Assembly (NCBI GenBank): GCA_021325025.1
Contig: JAJPHZ010000038.1
Location: 1-64,000 of the forward strand
DNA: 64,000 nt
Direction of reading: 5' to 3'
From: Pseudomonadota bacterium
Lineage (GTDB): Bacteria > Desulfobacterota > Binatia > Binatales > Binataceae
Made by a program: the position numbers and the translations under genes. The first letter of the stretch is position 1; each line of letters starts with the position of its first letter. A model generated the notes under the pieces. It did no database searches, was not told the DNA's origin, and worked only from the letters and a program-made list of their open reading frames with translations. Shown here piece by piece: positions 43,616 through 52,167 of the stretch.

Positions 43616-44806
43616 TCATTTCCCGGAATCGGATTGTGCGGGCGGTTTCAAAGCGGAGCGCTGCGGGCTCACCTGGCGTCCGGGGATCGCCTGCAGGGAC
43701 CCTTCCACGATTACCCAGTCGTCGGGCTTAAGGCCGCTTTCCGCGACAATCATGTCGCCGATTTGAAAACTGGTCTTCACCGTTTTGCGCTCGACCACGT
43801 TTTTGTCATTGACGGCCAGGACGTACTCGCCCTGCTGGTCGAAGTTGATCGCATCGCCCGGCACCAGCAGGGCTGGACGCTTTTGCAATGCCTTGACCCG
43901 CACCCGCACGAACAGGCCGGGCAGGATGGTGAGGTCGGGATTGGGAAAGATGCCGCGCAACTGCAGGGTGCCGGTGGTCGGATTGACGCTGATCGAAGCG
44001 AAGTCCAGCCGCCCTTCATGCGGAAAACCCTCTTCGTTGGAAAGCCCGAAGTACACTGGAATGGTCTGGGTGGAGGTCTCCAGTTGGCCCGGGGTAGCTT
44101 TGGTGCGATGGATGATACGCAGCAGATCGCGCTCGTTGATCGTAAAGTAGACGTAGATTGGGTTGATCTGATTGATTTCCGCCAGCGGCGTCTGCTTGCC
44201 CAGTGCACCGACCAGGTTGCCAGGATCGACCAGATGACGTCCGATACGCCCGTCAAAGGGCGCCCTCACCGTGGTGTAGCTCAGGTTGAGCTTGGCCAGT
44301 TCCAACTGCGCCTGCGCCGCGAGCAGATCGGCGGCGGCCGCGTCGCGCTTGTAGTGCCATTGATCGACTTCGGTCTGCGTCGCAGCGTCCTGCTTGAGCA
44401 GATGCGAATAGCGCGCGAATTCCACGTTGGCATGCCATAGCGCCGCTTTTTGCGCCGCGACATTGGCCTGCGCCTGCTGCAATTGCGCCTTGTACTGATC
44501 CTGCTGAATGGTGAACAGCAGTTGGCCCTTGCGCACCAGCGCGCCGTCGGTGAAATGGACCTTTTCCAAATACCCTTCCACGCGCGCCACCAGCGTCACC
44601 GAGTTGATGGCAGCGGTGTTGCCGGTGAAGTCGAGGTAGTCCGCCACCGGCTGGGCCACGGGATGGGCGACCGTGACCGCCGGCGGCGCCGACGGCGCCA
44701 CCGCGGTCTCGCTGTGGCATCCGGCGGCCATCGCGGCCGCCAACACCGCCAGCGCCATCAGTCCGAGCGCCCCGCCGCCCGCAGCATACAGCCGGTGTCC
44801 AAACAT
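43616..44806 (-). CDS. RND membrane fusion protein (periplasmic adaptor)
   Basis: A 396-residue adaptor with an N-terminal lipoprotein-like signal (LMALAVLAAAMAAGCHSE). The order is barrel-sandwich hybrid and coiled-coil hairpin (QDQYKAQLQQAQANVAAQKAAL ... ELAKLNLSYTTVRAPFDGRIGRHLVDPGNLV), then a beta-barrel (INQINPIYVYFTINERDLLRI) and a membrane-proximal domain. It bridges the RND pump and the outer-membrane channel. The start is at the window-visible ATG at 44806; the gene lies 12 bases after the OMF gene's stop. Confidence 0.92.
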   Translation of the reverse strand: MFGHRLYAAGGGALGLMALAVLAAAMAAGCHSETAVAPSAPPAVTVAHPVAQPVADYLDFTGNTAAINSVTLVARVEGYLEKVHFTDGALVRKGQLLFTIQQDQYKAQLQQAQANVAAQKAALWHANVEFARYSHLLKQDAATQTEVDQWHYKRDAAAADLLAAQAQLELAKLNLSYTTVRAPFDGRIGRHLVDPGNLVGALGKQTPLAEINQINPIYVYFTINERDLLRIIHRTKATPGQLETSTQTIPVYFGLSNEEGFPHEGRLDFASISVNPTTGTLQLRGIFPNPDLTILPGLFVRVRVKALQKRPALLVPGDAINFDQQGEYVLAVNDKNVVERKTVKTSFQIGDMIVAESGLKPDDWVIVEGSLQAIPGRQVSPQRSALKPPAQSDSGK

Positions 44807-44818
44807 TGAATTCCAACC

Positions 44819-46396
44819 TCACCATTCAGGGGGCCGAACCAGCGGTCCCTGATCCTTGGGCGAAGGCAGGCCCGGCGCCTTGGGCTGCAACAGTTGCGGC
44901 GTCAGCAGCCGGCCCCAATCGGTCCGTTCTTCCATCTCGTCGCGTGTCTGGGCGGGCACGAAATCCTGCCCCTCGCGTAGCTGCCATCCGCCGCCCAGCG
45001 CCCGATAGGCCTCAATCAGGCCCAGCGGCACGCTGCCCTCGGCGATGGCCAGGTTGTTCTGCGCCTGGTAAAGATTCTGCTCCGCGGTCAGGACGGTGGT
45101 GAAATCCGCAGTGCCCTCGCGGTATTGGATAAACGCGATGCGCAAGGCACCGCTGGCTGCTTTGACGCTGTCTTGCAGGTACACGACCGCCTTGCGCGAG
45201 TTGACAAACACCGCCAGCCCGTCCTCCACTTCCTGCTGTGCCTTGAGCACCGTGTTCTGATAGCCGATCAGCAGCTCCTGGAATTTGGCGTCTTGCACCC
45301 GCACGTTGTTGGTAATCTGCCCGTAGTTCAGGATGTTCCACTGCATGGCGGGGCCCACTGAATAGAACAGGCTCCGGCCGTTAAAGACGCTGTCCAGGCC
45401 GTGAGTCACATTGCTGCCCAGCGTCCCCACGGTGCCGGTCAGGCTGAAGACCGGCAGCAGGTCAGCCTTGGCAAAGCCAATCTGCGCACATTGGGCAGCG
45501 GCGTTCAGTTCCGCCCTGCGCACGTCGGGCCGGCGTCTGAGCAGATCGGCGGGGACGCCGACCGCAGCGGTTTGAGGCGCGGTTGGGATGTCGCCCTGGC
45601 GGCCGTCAAGCAACTGATCGATGTGTCCGGGGGGCAGGCCCAACAACACGCTGAGCGTGTTTTTCGATTGCTCCATCTGGCTGGTCAATTGCGGGACTGC
45701 CGCCTCGGTCGCGCCCAGCACGTTTTGCGCCTGATAGACGTCGCGTTTGGTGGCGGTGCCGCCCTCGAATTTGGCCTGCGCAATCTGCAGCGCCTTGCGC
45801 TGGCGCACGACGTTGTCCTGGGCGATGGCAATCTGTTTTTGCGCCGTGCGGATGCGAACATAGTTGGCGGCCACGTCGCCGATCAGCGAAACCAGCACAT
45901 CATCGTAATCCGCCACCGAGGCCAAAAACGCGTCGTCGGCGGATTCCACCGCGCGCCGCAGCTTGCCCCACATGTCCAGTTCCCATGCCGCCTGCGCCGT
46001 GAAGATGTCGGACCAGTAGCGATTGGCACTCAAATTGTAGGGCAGCGAGATCGGCAGGCCATTGTAGCTCAGTTGCGCGCTGACCGCCTGCTGCTGCGGA
46101 AACAGCTCGCCGATGGCGACGCCCAACTGGGCGCGGCTCTCCACGACCCGCACCCCGGCCGTGCGCAAGCTGAGATTTTGCCGATAGGCAAGCTGGACCA
46201 GGCGGGTCAGAACCGGATCGTTGAACACCTGCCACCAGTCGCGGTATTCCTGGCGCTTGACTATCACTGCCGGATCGCCCGACTCCGCCCACTTGGGCGC
46301 CACGGGCGCGGCCGGGACGCGGAAGTCGGGCCCTACCATGCATCCAGCGGCTAACAGCGCCGCAGCTGCGACCATTTCCAGCCTGCGCCAGCGCAA
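44819..46396 (-). CDS. Outer-membrane efflux channel (OprM/NodT family)
   Basis: A 525-residue TolC-family lipoprotein. It has two OEP repeats with coiled-coil helices ('RTAGVRVVESRAQLGVAIGELFPQQQ', 'NNVRVQDAKFQELLIGYQNTVLKAQQEVEDGLA') and a lipobox LLAAGCMVGPDFR. I choose a TTG at 46396 as start: GGGAGGG lies five bases upstream and it gives the basic n-region RWRRLE before the signal. A TTG at 46450 gives a long unsupported extension, and an ATG at 46375 leaves the signal without positive charges. It is the exit duct of the pump. Confidence 0.9.
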   Translation of the reverse strand: MRWRRLEMVAAAALLAAGCMVGPDFRVPAAPVAPKWAESGDPAVIVKRQEYRDWWQVFNDPVLTRLVQLAYRQNLSLRTAGVRVVESRAQLGVAIGELFPQQQAVSAQLSYNGLPISLPYNLSANRYWSDIFTAQAAWELDMWGKLRRAVESADDAFLASVADYDDVLVSLIGDVAANYVRIRTAQKQIAIAQDNVVRQRKALQIAQAKFEGGTATKRDVYQAQNVLGATEAAVPQLTSQMEQSKNTLSVLLGLPPGHIDQLLDGRQGDIPTAPQTAAVGVPADLLRRRPDVRRAELNAAAQCAQIGFAKADLLPVFSLTGTVGTLGSNVTHGLDSVFNGRSLFYSVGPAMQWNILNYGQITNNVRVQDAKFQELLIGYQNTVLKAQQEVEDGLAVFVNSRKAVVYLQDSVKAASGALRIAFIQYREGTADFTTVLTAEQNLYQAQNNLAIAEGSVPLGLIEAYRALGGGWQLREGQDFVPAQTRDEMEERTDWGRLLTPQLLQPKAPGLPSPKDQGPLVRPPEW

Positions 46397-46462
46397 ATCG
46401 ACCCTCCCAAACCGCCCCGGCCTCGCTCTAGGGCCCCTGCACGGTACCAAATTCCACCCTGC

Positions 46463-46846
46463 CTAGCGCATGCCGCCCATGCCCGTCCCGCCGCCCATCT
46501 CCTTTTTGGCCTGGCGCAGACTCTCAAGGTCCTGGCTGATGCGCTGCTGGTCCTCAGGCTGAAAGGCCCCGCTGTCGAGCAGGCGGTGAAAGTTCATCAT
46601 CGCCCGCAACGCCTGGCGCCGATTGCCGCTCTGATGGGCCTCGCGCAAGCTCCTAAGGTCGTCGCGGATTTGCTCCTTTTGCGCCGGGGTCAAATTGGCC
46701 CGCTTCATACCCTCGTGCAGGTCAAAGGCAAAGGTTGCCACCGCGTCCCTCATGCTCTCCTGGGCCCGTGCGCCAAGCGCTAGCACGGCCAACACTGCCA
46801 TAAGCGTGACGCAGGCTAGAATCCCCGCCCTACTCGCTGTTTTCAT
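46463..46846 (-). CDS. Spy/CpxP-like periplasmic helical protein
   Basis: A 127-residue secreted protein with signal peptide MKTASRAGILACVTLMAVLAVLALGARA. The mature part is helical, with 'ANLTPAQKEQIRDDLRSLREAHQSGNRRQALRAMMNF' in its core; LTxxQ is the LTXXQ motif of Spy/CpxP chaperone-like sensors. It ends GGGTGMGGM. It precedes the OMF gene by 66 bp, so it may be the first gene of the efflux operon. A role in envelope-stress response is inference. Confidence 0.62.
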   Translation of the reverse strand: MKTASRAGILACVTLMAVLAVLALGARAQESMRDAVATFAFDLHEGMKRANLTPAQKEQIRDDLRSLREAHQSGNRRQALRAMMNFHRLLDSGAFQPEDQQRISQDLESLRQAKKEMGGGTGMGGMR

Positions 46847-47291
46847 CCAGCACTCCTTCGCTTCTGTCGCGATCCGTCACAATTCCCATACTGCACGCCA
46901 AGGCGAATCGAGGCGGCATTGAGGCCGCCGCCATTTGTCTGAGCAATTGGCCGCAAAGCCGCCCCATTTTGCTTTTCTTAACCCTCGAAAACAAGAAGGC
47001 TTCACAACTTTGTCCACGCACAGTCAACCGCCGAGCCCGGCGGCACCGGCTTCGCACGCCTGGGCGGCTACCCTCGAACCGTGAAAGGTTTACAAAAAGT
47101 AGCCCCTCAATCCCGGGATTCCGGCTGCTTCTTAGGCAATCACAACCACATCCACAGGCAGAAAAGCGTGGAACGCTTCTTGCGCGAGTCAGCAACCGTC
47201 AAAGCACACTTGTACCGGACGGCCAAATAGGCGGCGAAACTTTTGACGCTGGAGAGAGTCAACGCGGAAACTACAATCGGACGTGCAAACT
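46847..47291. other. 445-bp divergent region containing the sigma-54 promoter
   Basis: This region separates the efflux operon (minus) from the BON gene (plus). It is moderately A+T-richer around 46955-47010 and 47070-47160. Apart from the sigma-54 element at 47169-47183 and a TAG-rich leader, no open frame is supported. Activator enhancer sites usually lie 80-150 bases upstream of such promoters (roughly 47010-47090), but no clear dyad could be picked out by eye. Confidence 0.5.
47169..47183 (+). promoter_or_regulatory. Sigma-54 type promoter upstream of the BON-domain gene
   Basis: TGGAACG (47169-47175), then CTTC, then TTGC (47180-47183) fits the sigma-54 consensus TGGCACG-N4-TTGCW with one mismatch. 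The invariant GG (-24) and GC (-12) are ten bases apart, the obligatory spacing. The start of transcription would be about 12 bases downstream, leaving a ~97-base leader before the ATG at 47292. An NtrC-family activator is encoded immediately downstream on the opposite strand. Confidence 0.7.
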
Positions 47292-47702
47292 ATGAAATCA
47301 ACTGTATTATCAATTATCGCAGCGATCGGACTGCTCGCCGGACTGAGCTTTCCGGTTATAGTCCATGCGCAGGAAAGCAACGCGGCCCGAGAAATGCGTG
47401 AAGGCGGCCTCGCGGCAAAGGGTGCACTTAACGAGGCGGATCAGTCCCTCAAACATGTCTACCGGGCGGCCAAGGATGAAATCAGCGATGCCGCCCTGAC
47501 GACCAAGGTCAAAACCGCTTTGCTGGAGGACAGCTTAACCCGAAAATTCACGATTCACGTCAGCTCCGACCAGGGCACCGTCGCGCTTTCAGGAGCCGTG
47601 GATTCGCCCGCAAGCGCGGCACGGGCGCAGAATGTGGCGGCGGCGGTCAACGGCGTGCACGCGGTGAACAACCGCCTGGTCTGGAGCGCCAGCGCAAGGT
47701 AA
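47292..47702 (+). CDS. BON-domain periplasmic protein
   Basis: A 136-residue secreted protein. The signal peptide MKSTVLSIIAAIGLLAGLSFPVIVHAQ is followed by a linker and one BON domain: 'DAALTTKVKTALLEDSLTRKFTIHVSSDQGTVALSGAVDSPASAARAQNVAAAVNGVHAVNNRL'. BON domains bind membranes and occur in envelope-stress proteins such as OsmY. The ATG at 47292 is chosen; an upstream GTG at 47283 is in frame. The Shine-Dalgarno is weak. It lies behind the sigma-54 promoter and convergent to the NtrC-family gene. Confidence 0.82.
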   Translation: MKSTVLSIIAAIGLLAGLSFPVIVHAQESNAAREMREGGLAAKGALNEADQSLKHVYRAAKDEISDAALTTKVKTALLEDSLTRKFTIHVSSDQGTVALSGAVDSPASAARAQNVAAAVNGVHAVNNRLVWSASAR

Positions 47703-47741
47703 GTGTGACGGCCTGCCCGCCCCGCGCTTGCCGCCGATTAT

Positions 47742-49103
47742 CTACTTGGAGTAGCGCGCGAGTTTGTTGTAGAGCGTCTTCGGGCTAAGTTTGAGGATTT
47801 TGGCCGCCAGAGTCTTGTTGCCGCCCACAAACTCCAGCGTCCTCAGCACCAGCTCGCGTTCCACCTCTTCGGCCGAAGAGCCGAGCTTGACGTTGATATG
47901 CGCAGCGCCGCGCGGGCTGACGGATACGTTTCTGAAATCGGGCGGCAGGTCGTTCAAGGTGATGAGCGGTCCCTTGGCATAGATCACAGCTCGCTCGATT
48001 ACGTTTCGGAGCTGGCGGATATTGCCCGGCCATGGATGCGACATTAACGCGTCCAGGCAGGTGTCCTCCACACCGACGATACGCTTGGTGCCGCCTTCAG
48101 TGAACTGCTGGATGAAGGCGTTGACCAGCAGCGGAATGTCCTCGGTGCGATCGCGCAGCGCCGGCATCTGGATGGAAAGGACGTTGATGCGGTAGAACAG
48201 GTCCTCGCGGAATGTGCCTTCGCGGACCGCCTGGCCGAGGTCGCGGTTGGAAGCGGCAATGATGCGCACGTCGAAGGGCACTTCGCCGCTGCCGCCCACG
48301 CGCCGCAGTTTACGCTCTTCGATCACGCGCAGCAGTTTGGCCTGCAGTTCAGGCCGCGTCTCTGCGATTTCGTCCAGCAGCAGCGTGCCGCCGTTGGCCT
48401 GCTCGAAGCATCCCTCGTGGCGGCGTTCGGCGCCGGTAAAAGCGCCGCGCTCATGGCCGAAAAGTTCGCTCTCCAGCAGGTTTTCGGGAATCGCCGCGCA
48501 ATTGATGCCCAGGTAAGGCCCCTCGCGCCGCGAGGAAAGCTCGTGAATGGTACGTGCCGCCAGCTCCTTGCCGGTGCCACTTTCGCCGCTGATCACCACC
48601 GGCGCCGTCGAATCGGCGATTTGCCGAATCGAATCCATCACCCGCCGCATCAGCAGCGAGCGCGCGATGAACACCCCGCCTTCGTGGAGCGAACCACCGC
48701 GCCGGCGGGCCTGGCAGGCTTCCTCCCACGCCGCGGCCTGGCGCGCAAGATGGTCGAGCAGGCGGCGCAGATGGGGCCAATCGATGGGTTTGCGCAGGTA
48801 ATCCAACGCACCCAGTTTCATGGCCTGCACCGCGTCGGTCAGATCGCCCTTTCCAGAAATCATAATCGTCGCCAGGCTCAGCCCCAGCGTGTTGATGTTA
48901 TGCAACAGCCCCAAACCATCGATGCGCGGCATCTTGAGGTCGGCGAGCAGGATGTGCGGGTTGAGCGCGCGGATAAGCTCCAGGGCGGCCTGACCGTCTT
49001 CGGCAAAGGCGACATCGTAGCCCCACGAGCTCAGCATCGAACGCCATCCCTCGTGGGCCGCAACGTCGTCCTCGGCAACTAAAATGCGGGTCTCCAAACC
49101 CAT
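47742..49103 (-). CDS. NtrC-family sigma-54 dependent response regulator
   Basis: A 453-residue activator with three domains. The receiver domain (1-120) has the acid pair Asp12/Asp13 and phospho-acceptor Asp55 in ILLADLKMP, and Lys in LRKPID. The central AAA+ domain has Walker A GESGTGKE, GAFTGA for sigma-54 contact, and Walker B GGTLLLDEIAE with arginine-finger region. The C-terminal Fis-type HTH holds 'LEFVGGNKTLAAKILKLSPKTLYNKLARY'. GGAGGCCAGGA precedes the ATG at 49103. No cognate kinase is adjacent. Confidence 0.95.
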   Translation of the reverse strand: MGLETRILVAEDDVAAHEGWRSMLSSWGYDVAFAEDGQAALELIRALNPHILLADLKMPRIDGLGLLHNINTLGLSLATIMISGKGDLTDAVQAMKLGALDYLRKPIDWPHLRRLLDHLARQAAAWEEACQARRRGGSLHEGGVFIARSLLMRRVMDSIRQIADSTAPVVISGESGTGKELAARTIHELSSRREGPYLGINCAAIPENLLESELFGHERGAFTGAERRHEGCFEQANGGTLLLDEIAETRPELQAKLLRVIEERKLRRVGGSGEVPFDVRIIAASNRDLGQAVREGTFREDLFYRINVLSIQMPALRDRTEDIPLLVNAFIQQFTEGGTKRIVGVEDTCLDALMSHPWPGNIRQLRNVIERAVIYAKGPLITLNDLPPDFRNVSVSPRGAAHINVKLGSSAEEVERELVLRTLEFVGGNKTLAAKILKLSPKTLYNKLARYSK

Positions 49104-49410
49104 TCCTGGCCTCCAATTCTTAATGGGTCCGGGGCCGGCGGTGCCAAGCTTGGTCACACCCGCAGCAGTAACGGCTCCGCCATTGTCGCTGGGCTGGCTC
49201 GAATCGTTCACTGCCGTCTTTAACCTTGCCCAACAAGGTTTGAGCAAGCAATGCCCATACCAGCACAAGATGGCGCGAAGTTCCCGCGCTCTCTGGATCC
49301 TTCTCGTCCAAGAACATTAAACCGTGTAATTTCTACGCAACATGGTGCGCAGATTTGGCGCAGCCGGCGCCCGCAATCGCTACAGCGGGGCAGCAGCTTG
49401 CCGCCACCGG
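49104..49410. other. 307-bp intergenic region
   Basis: Lies between the NtrC-family gene start and the stop codon of the phospholipase-D gene, both on the minus strand. It should contain the promoter of the regulator gene and the end of the upstream transcript. No repeat, hairpin or open frame with a ribosome binding site was identified. Confidence 0.45.
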
Positions 49411-50847
49411 TTACAGCCAGCGTTCGATGGTGCTGGCCAGCCAATCGCGGAGCCGCACCCGGCAAGAACGATGCTCCCAGCTTTGCGGCGTGATCGCGCG
49501 CGAGCGCTCGCGGTCGGCCGCAAACGCCTGCTCCATCTGGCGCGCGAACCCGGCGTCGAGGATGGTCACGTTGATCTCGTCGTCGGACGCGAAGCTTAGC
49601 CAATCGAGGTTGCAGGAACCAACGCTTGACCACACCCCATCGATGATGGCGGTTTTCGCGTGCAAAATGACGTCTTTGCGCTCGTAGATTTTAACTCCCA
49701 CCGCAAGCAGTTGCGCATAGTAAGTCTGTGCCGCGTAACGCGCCACCATGTAGTCGCTGTGGCGCGGCAGAATCAATTCCACGTCCACACCGCGCCGGGC
49801 GGCGCTCTCCAGCGCACGCAAAAGTTGCGCGTCGGGCGCGAAATAAGCGGTAGTCAGATAGACATGCTGTTCGGCGTGCCAAATCGCTGAAACCAGCGTC
49901 ACGTACATCTGGCTGAATCCGGCATCCTGCGAACTGCCGATCACGCGCACCATCATATCGCCGGGCCAATGCTCGTCGGGAAAATAGTCCGCCACCGGCA
50001 GCAGATGCCCGGTCTGTTTGACCCAATGGGCCACGAACAGCCGCTGCAGTTGGTTCACCGCAGGCCCTTCAATTTCAACGTCGGTATCACGCCATACATC
50101 GGGACCGCCGGCGCCGCGTTGACCGCGCGAGATGCCCTTGGCATAAGCTCCGCTGATGTTGATTCCGCCAGTGAAGGCGACGCGGCCGTCGATGATCAGC
50201 AGTTTGCGATGGTCGCGCTGTTCGATGCGCTTGAGGCCGTGAAACGGATCGATCGGATTGAATTCCGCCACCGACACACCCGCCCCGCGCAGGCCATCGA
50301 AGAACTGGCGCGAAGTGGCCAGCGAGCCGAAGCCGTCGTAAATCACGTTGCATCGCACGCCGCGCCGGCGCGCCGCGATCAACTGCGCCGCGAAGCGCCG
50401 CCCGACTTCGTCATCGGTAAAGATGAAGGTATCAAGGTTGATTGAATCGCTCGCGTTCTCCATCGCGGCGAACATGGCCTGGTAGGCGGCAGGACCGTTC
50501 TGCAGCAATGTCACCCGGTTACCGCCCAACAGCGGCGCCCCGCTGATCGCCGCTTCGACCTTCAGATGACGCTTAAGCCGCGCGCCGACCTGGTCCGCCG
50601 CCTGCGACGCAACCGGCACCGTTTGCGGCACGGCCGGCGCGTAACCGTACTCGCTCAGCTCGCGGCGCTGTTCGGCCGCGCGATACCGGGCCAGTGCAGC
50701 GTGCACCATTTCCCGCGTGTCAGGCAGCGTCTGCGCGCATCCGCCCAGCAACAGGCAAACCAACGCGCCGGCAAGCAAGGTTTGCCCTGCCGCGTGCAGC
50801 GGCCAGAGCCATCCTCCGGCGCGGAAGCGTCGCCCGTGCCAGGTCAT
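49411..50847 (-). CDS. Phospholipase-D family protein (cardiolipin-synthase-like lipoprotein)
   Basis: A 478-residue PLD-superfamily enzyme with two HKD motifs. The first is QRDHRKLLIIDG with 'FTGGINIS', the second ILHAKTAIIDG with 'SVGSCNLD'. This twofold HxKxxxxD arrangement forms one active site that transfers phosphatidyl groups, as in cardiolipin synthases. The N-terminus has a lipoprotein-like signal (LLAGALVCLLLGGCAQT), unusual for ClsA but seen in PLD-type lipoproteins. The start at ATG 50847 has a G-rich, weak binding site. Confidence 0.88.
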   Translation of the reverse strand: MTWHGRRFRAGGWLWPLHAAGQTLLAGALVCLLLGGCAQTLPDTREMVHAALARYRAAEQRRELSEYGYAPAVPQTVPVASQAADQVGARLKRHLKVEAAISGAPLLGGNRVTLLQNGPAAYQAMFAAMENASDSINLDTFIFTDDEVGRRFAAQLIAARRRGVRCNVIYDGFGSLATSRQFFDGLRGAGVSVAEFNPIDPFHGLKRIEQRDHRKLLIIDGRVAFTGGINISGAYAKGISRGQRGAGGPDVWRDTDVEIEGPAVNQLQRLFVAHWVKQTGHLLPVADYFPDEHWPGDMMVRVIGSSQDAGFSQMYVTLVSAIWHAEQHVYLTTAYFAPDAQLLRALESAARRGVDVELILPRHSDYMVARYAAQTYYAQLLAVGVKIYERKDVILHAKTAIIDGVWSSVGSCNLDWLSFASDDEINVTILDAGFARQMEQAFAADRERSRAITPQSWEHRSCRVRLRDWLASTIERWL

Positions 50848-51565
50848 GCCCGCCCCACGAGCATTGATGCGGCGGTCAATGCCAAAGGGAGGGTTCGTGC
50901 GCAGCAAATCGCCGCCCCTCGTCGTTGCACCCGCCAAGCCTGCAGACGCAAGCCGGCACCCATCGGTGCATGAGGGCGGCGGGCCTCGATGCCAATCGCT
51001 GCCGTCGTATGCGAGCGCGCCATGGTAACGTTGGCCGCGCTCTCAGCTGTCGCTCCCGGGTTGCTCGCCATCGGTGCGATGCTGGTGCAATTCCTTTGCC
51101 ATACGCGCAAGCGGTCCTTAAGTGCTGCTCCCCGCAGGTTCGGTCTTGAACTGCGGCTCACACGCGCCGCCGCTTTCCCCTCCCTGGAGGCAAAAAGTGC
51201 AGTTCTTCCCCGTCGACCCACCTGTCCGCCGTTTGGCGCCCATCGACGCCTGAAGGGCCGGCGGTCCCTGGCGCATCCGCTGCCACTTTCGACCATCAGC
51301 CAACACCCGTAGCCGACTTGGTATTGTATTTGCGGCCAATGCGCACCGGCAAAGTGAGTAATCGATGCGTCAATGCACAATCGTCCTCCCGCGTCGAACG
51401 CCGGGGCGCGCGTCCCGACGCCGCCCTTTGCCCGGTTGGCGTATTGCCGCGCGGCCATGTGTGCGTCGCAGCCCCGTGCTGAGGCATCGCACTGGAGGTC
51501 CGACCCGCGTGCCGTGCATGCGCCGTGGATTCTTGACGCCGCCCTTATATGCTAGAGATACGGTC
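50848..51565. other. 718-bp non-coding region
   Basis: This segment separates the phospholipase gene (minus) from nsrR (plus). Frames on both strands are Arg/Ala-rich with no coding character or binding sites; a 107-codon plus-strand frame at 50989-51312 has one hydrophobic segment (VTLAALSAVAPGLLAIGAML) but no support. It should hold divergent promoters. TTGACG (51533-51538) lies upstream of nsrR, but no good -10 box follows at standard spacing. Confidence 0.45.
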
Positions 51566-52000
51566 GTGGAGTTAACACTTTACACCGACTACGCACTGCG
51601 GGTGCTGCTCTATCTGGGCCTGCGCGAGGACCGAATCTGCCAACTCGGCGAGATTGCCGACGCCTACGGCATTTCCCGCCACCATCTGCTCAAGGTAGTC
51701 CAGGGGCTGGCCCGCCACGGGTTTGTCCGCACCCTGCGCGGCAAAAGCGGCGGCGTAACCCTGGCCCGCCCGCCGCACGAGATCGACATCGGGCGCGTCA
51801 TCCGCCTGGCGGAAGGACCGATTCACCCGGTCGAGTGCCTGCGCGGTTCAGCCAATCACTGCGTGATTACCGGCGCCTGCCGGCTCACCCGGCTCTTCCA
51901 GCAGGCGACCCGCAACTTCCTGGCCACCTTCGACGGCGTGACGCTGGCCGATCTGCTGTCTCACAAAAAGGCGCAGATGGCCGACTTGTTGTTTCATTAA
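51566..52000 (+). CDS. nsrR: NsrR-type Rrf2-family nitric-oxide-sensing repressor
   Basis: A 144-residue winged-helix Rrf2 regulator. It begins VELTLYTDYALRVLLYLG, the Rrf2 signature, and has an HTH at about 26-58. Three cysteines (Cys91, Cys99, Cys105) lie in VECLRGSANHCVITGACRLT, the iron-sulfur cluster loop of NsrR. Asp8 is also present, the fourth ligand shown for Streptomyces NsrR. Nitric oxide destroys the cluster and releases DNA. Start is GTG at 51566. It is directly upstream of the multicopper oxidase/cytochrome/nirK genes. Confidence 0.86.
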   Translation: MELTLYTDYALRVLLYLGLREDRICQLGEIADAYGISRHHLLKVVQGLARHGFVRTLRGKSGGVTLARPPHEIDIGRVIRLAEGPIHPVECLRGSANHCVITGACRLTRLFQQATRNFLATFDGVTLADLLSHKKAQMADLLFH

Positions 52001-52031
52001 TGGCTGCGCACCCGTGCGGCGCCCGCAGGTC

Positions 52032-52060
52032 TTGACCGACCCCGTTTAAACAAGTATCTC
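52032..52060 (+). promoter_or_regulatory. Predicted promoter of the multicopper-oxidase/nirK operon
   Basis: TTGACC (52032-52037) and TATCTC (52055-52060) are 17 bases apart, a fair sigma-70 arrangement with a weak -10. The NsrR-like operator at 52049-52071 covers the -10 box and the predicted transcription start, an ideal place for repression. The coding region begins about 100 bases further on. Confidence 0.45.
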
Positions 52061-52071
52061 AAATACCGCTT
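52049..52071 (+). promoter_or_regulatory. NsrR-like operator
   Basis: AACAAGTATCT, one C, then AAATACCGCTT forms an 11-1-11 arrangement. Against the NsrR consensus halves (AAGATGTATTT and AAATACATCTT) the left half matches at 8 of 11 and the right at 9 of 11 positions, including the central TAT/ATA core. It lies between nsrR and the operon it is expected to regulate. The core dyad is GTAT-N5-ATAC. Confidence 0.6.
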
Positions 52072-52167
52072 TTAGGCGCCGGCCGCCTCCCCGCCCGCCT
52101 TGACGGGATGGCGCCGCGGCTCAAAGCAGTATTTTAGCTACTGGTTTAGGAGGATGACGACCACGTG

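Noticed and set aside
46951..46966. A sigma-54-like element on the minus strand (TGGGGCGGCTTTGC) near the efflux operon
   Set aside because: The GG and GC are nine rather than ten bases apart, and the obligatory spacing is therefore broken.
50844..51458. A 204-codon minus-strand frame between the phospholipase and nsrR genes
   Set aside because: Arg/Ala-rich composition, no ribosome binding site, no recognisable domain, and overlap with the start of a well-supported gene; a G+C shadow frame.
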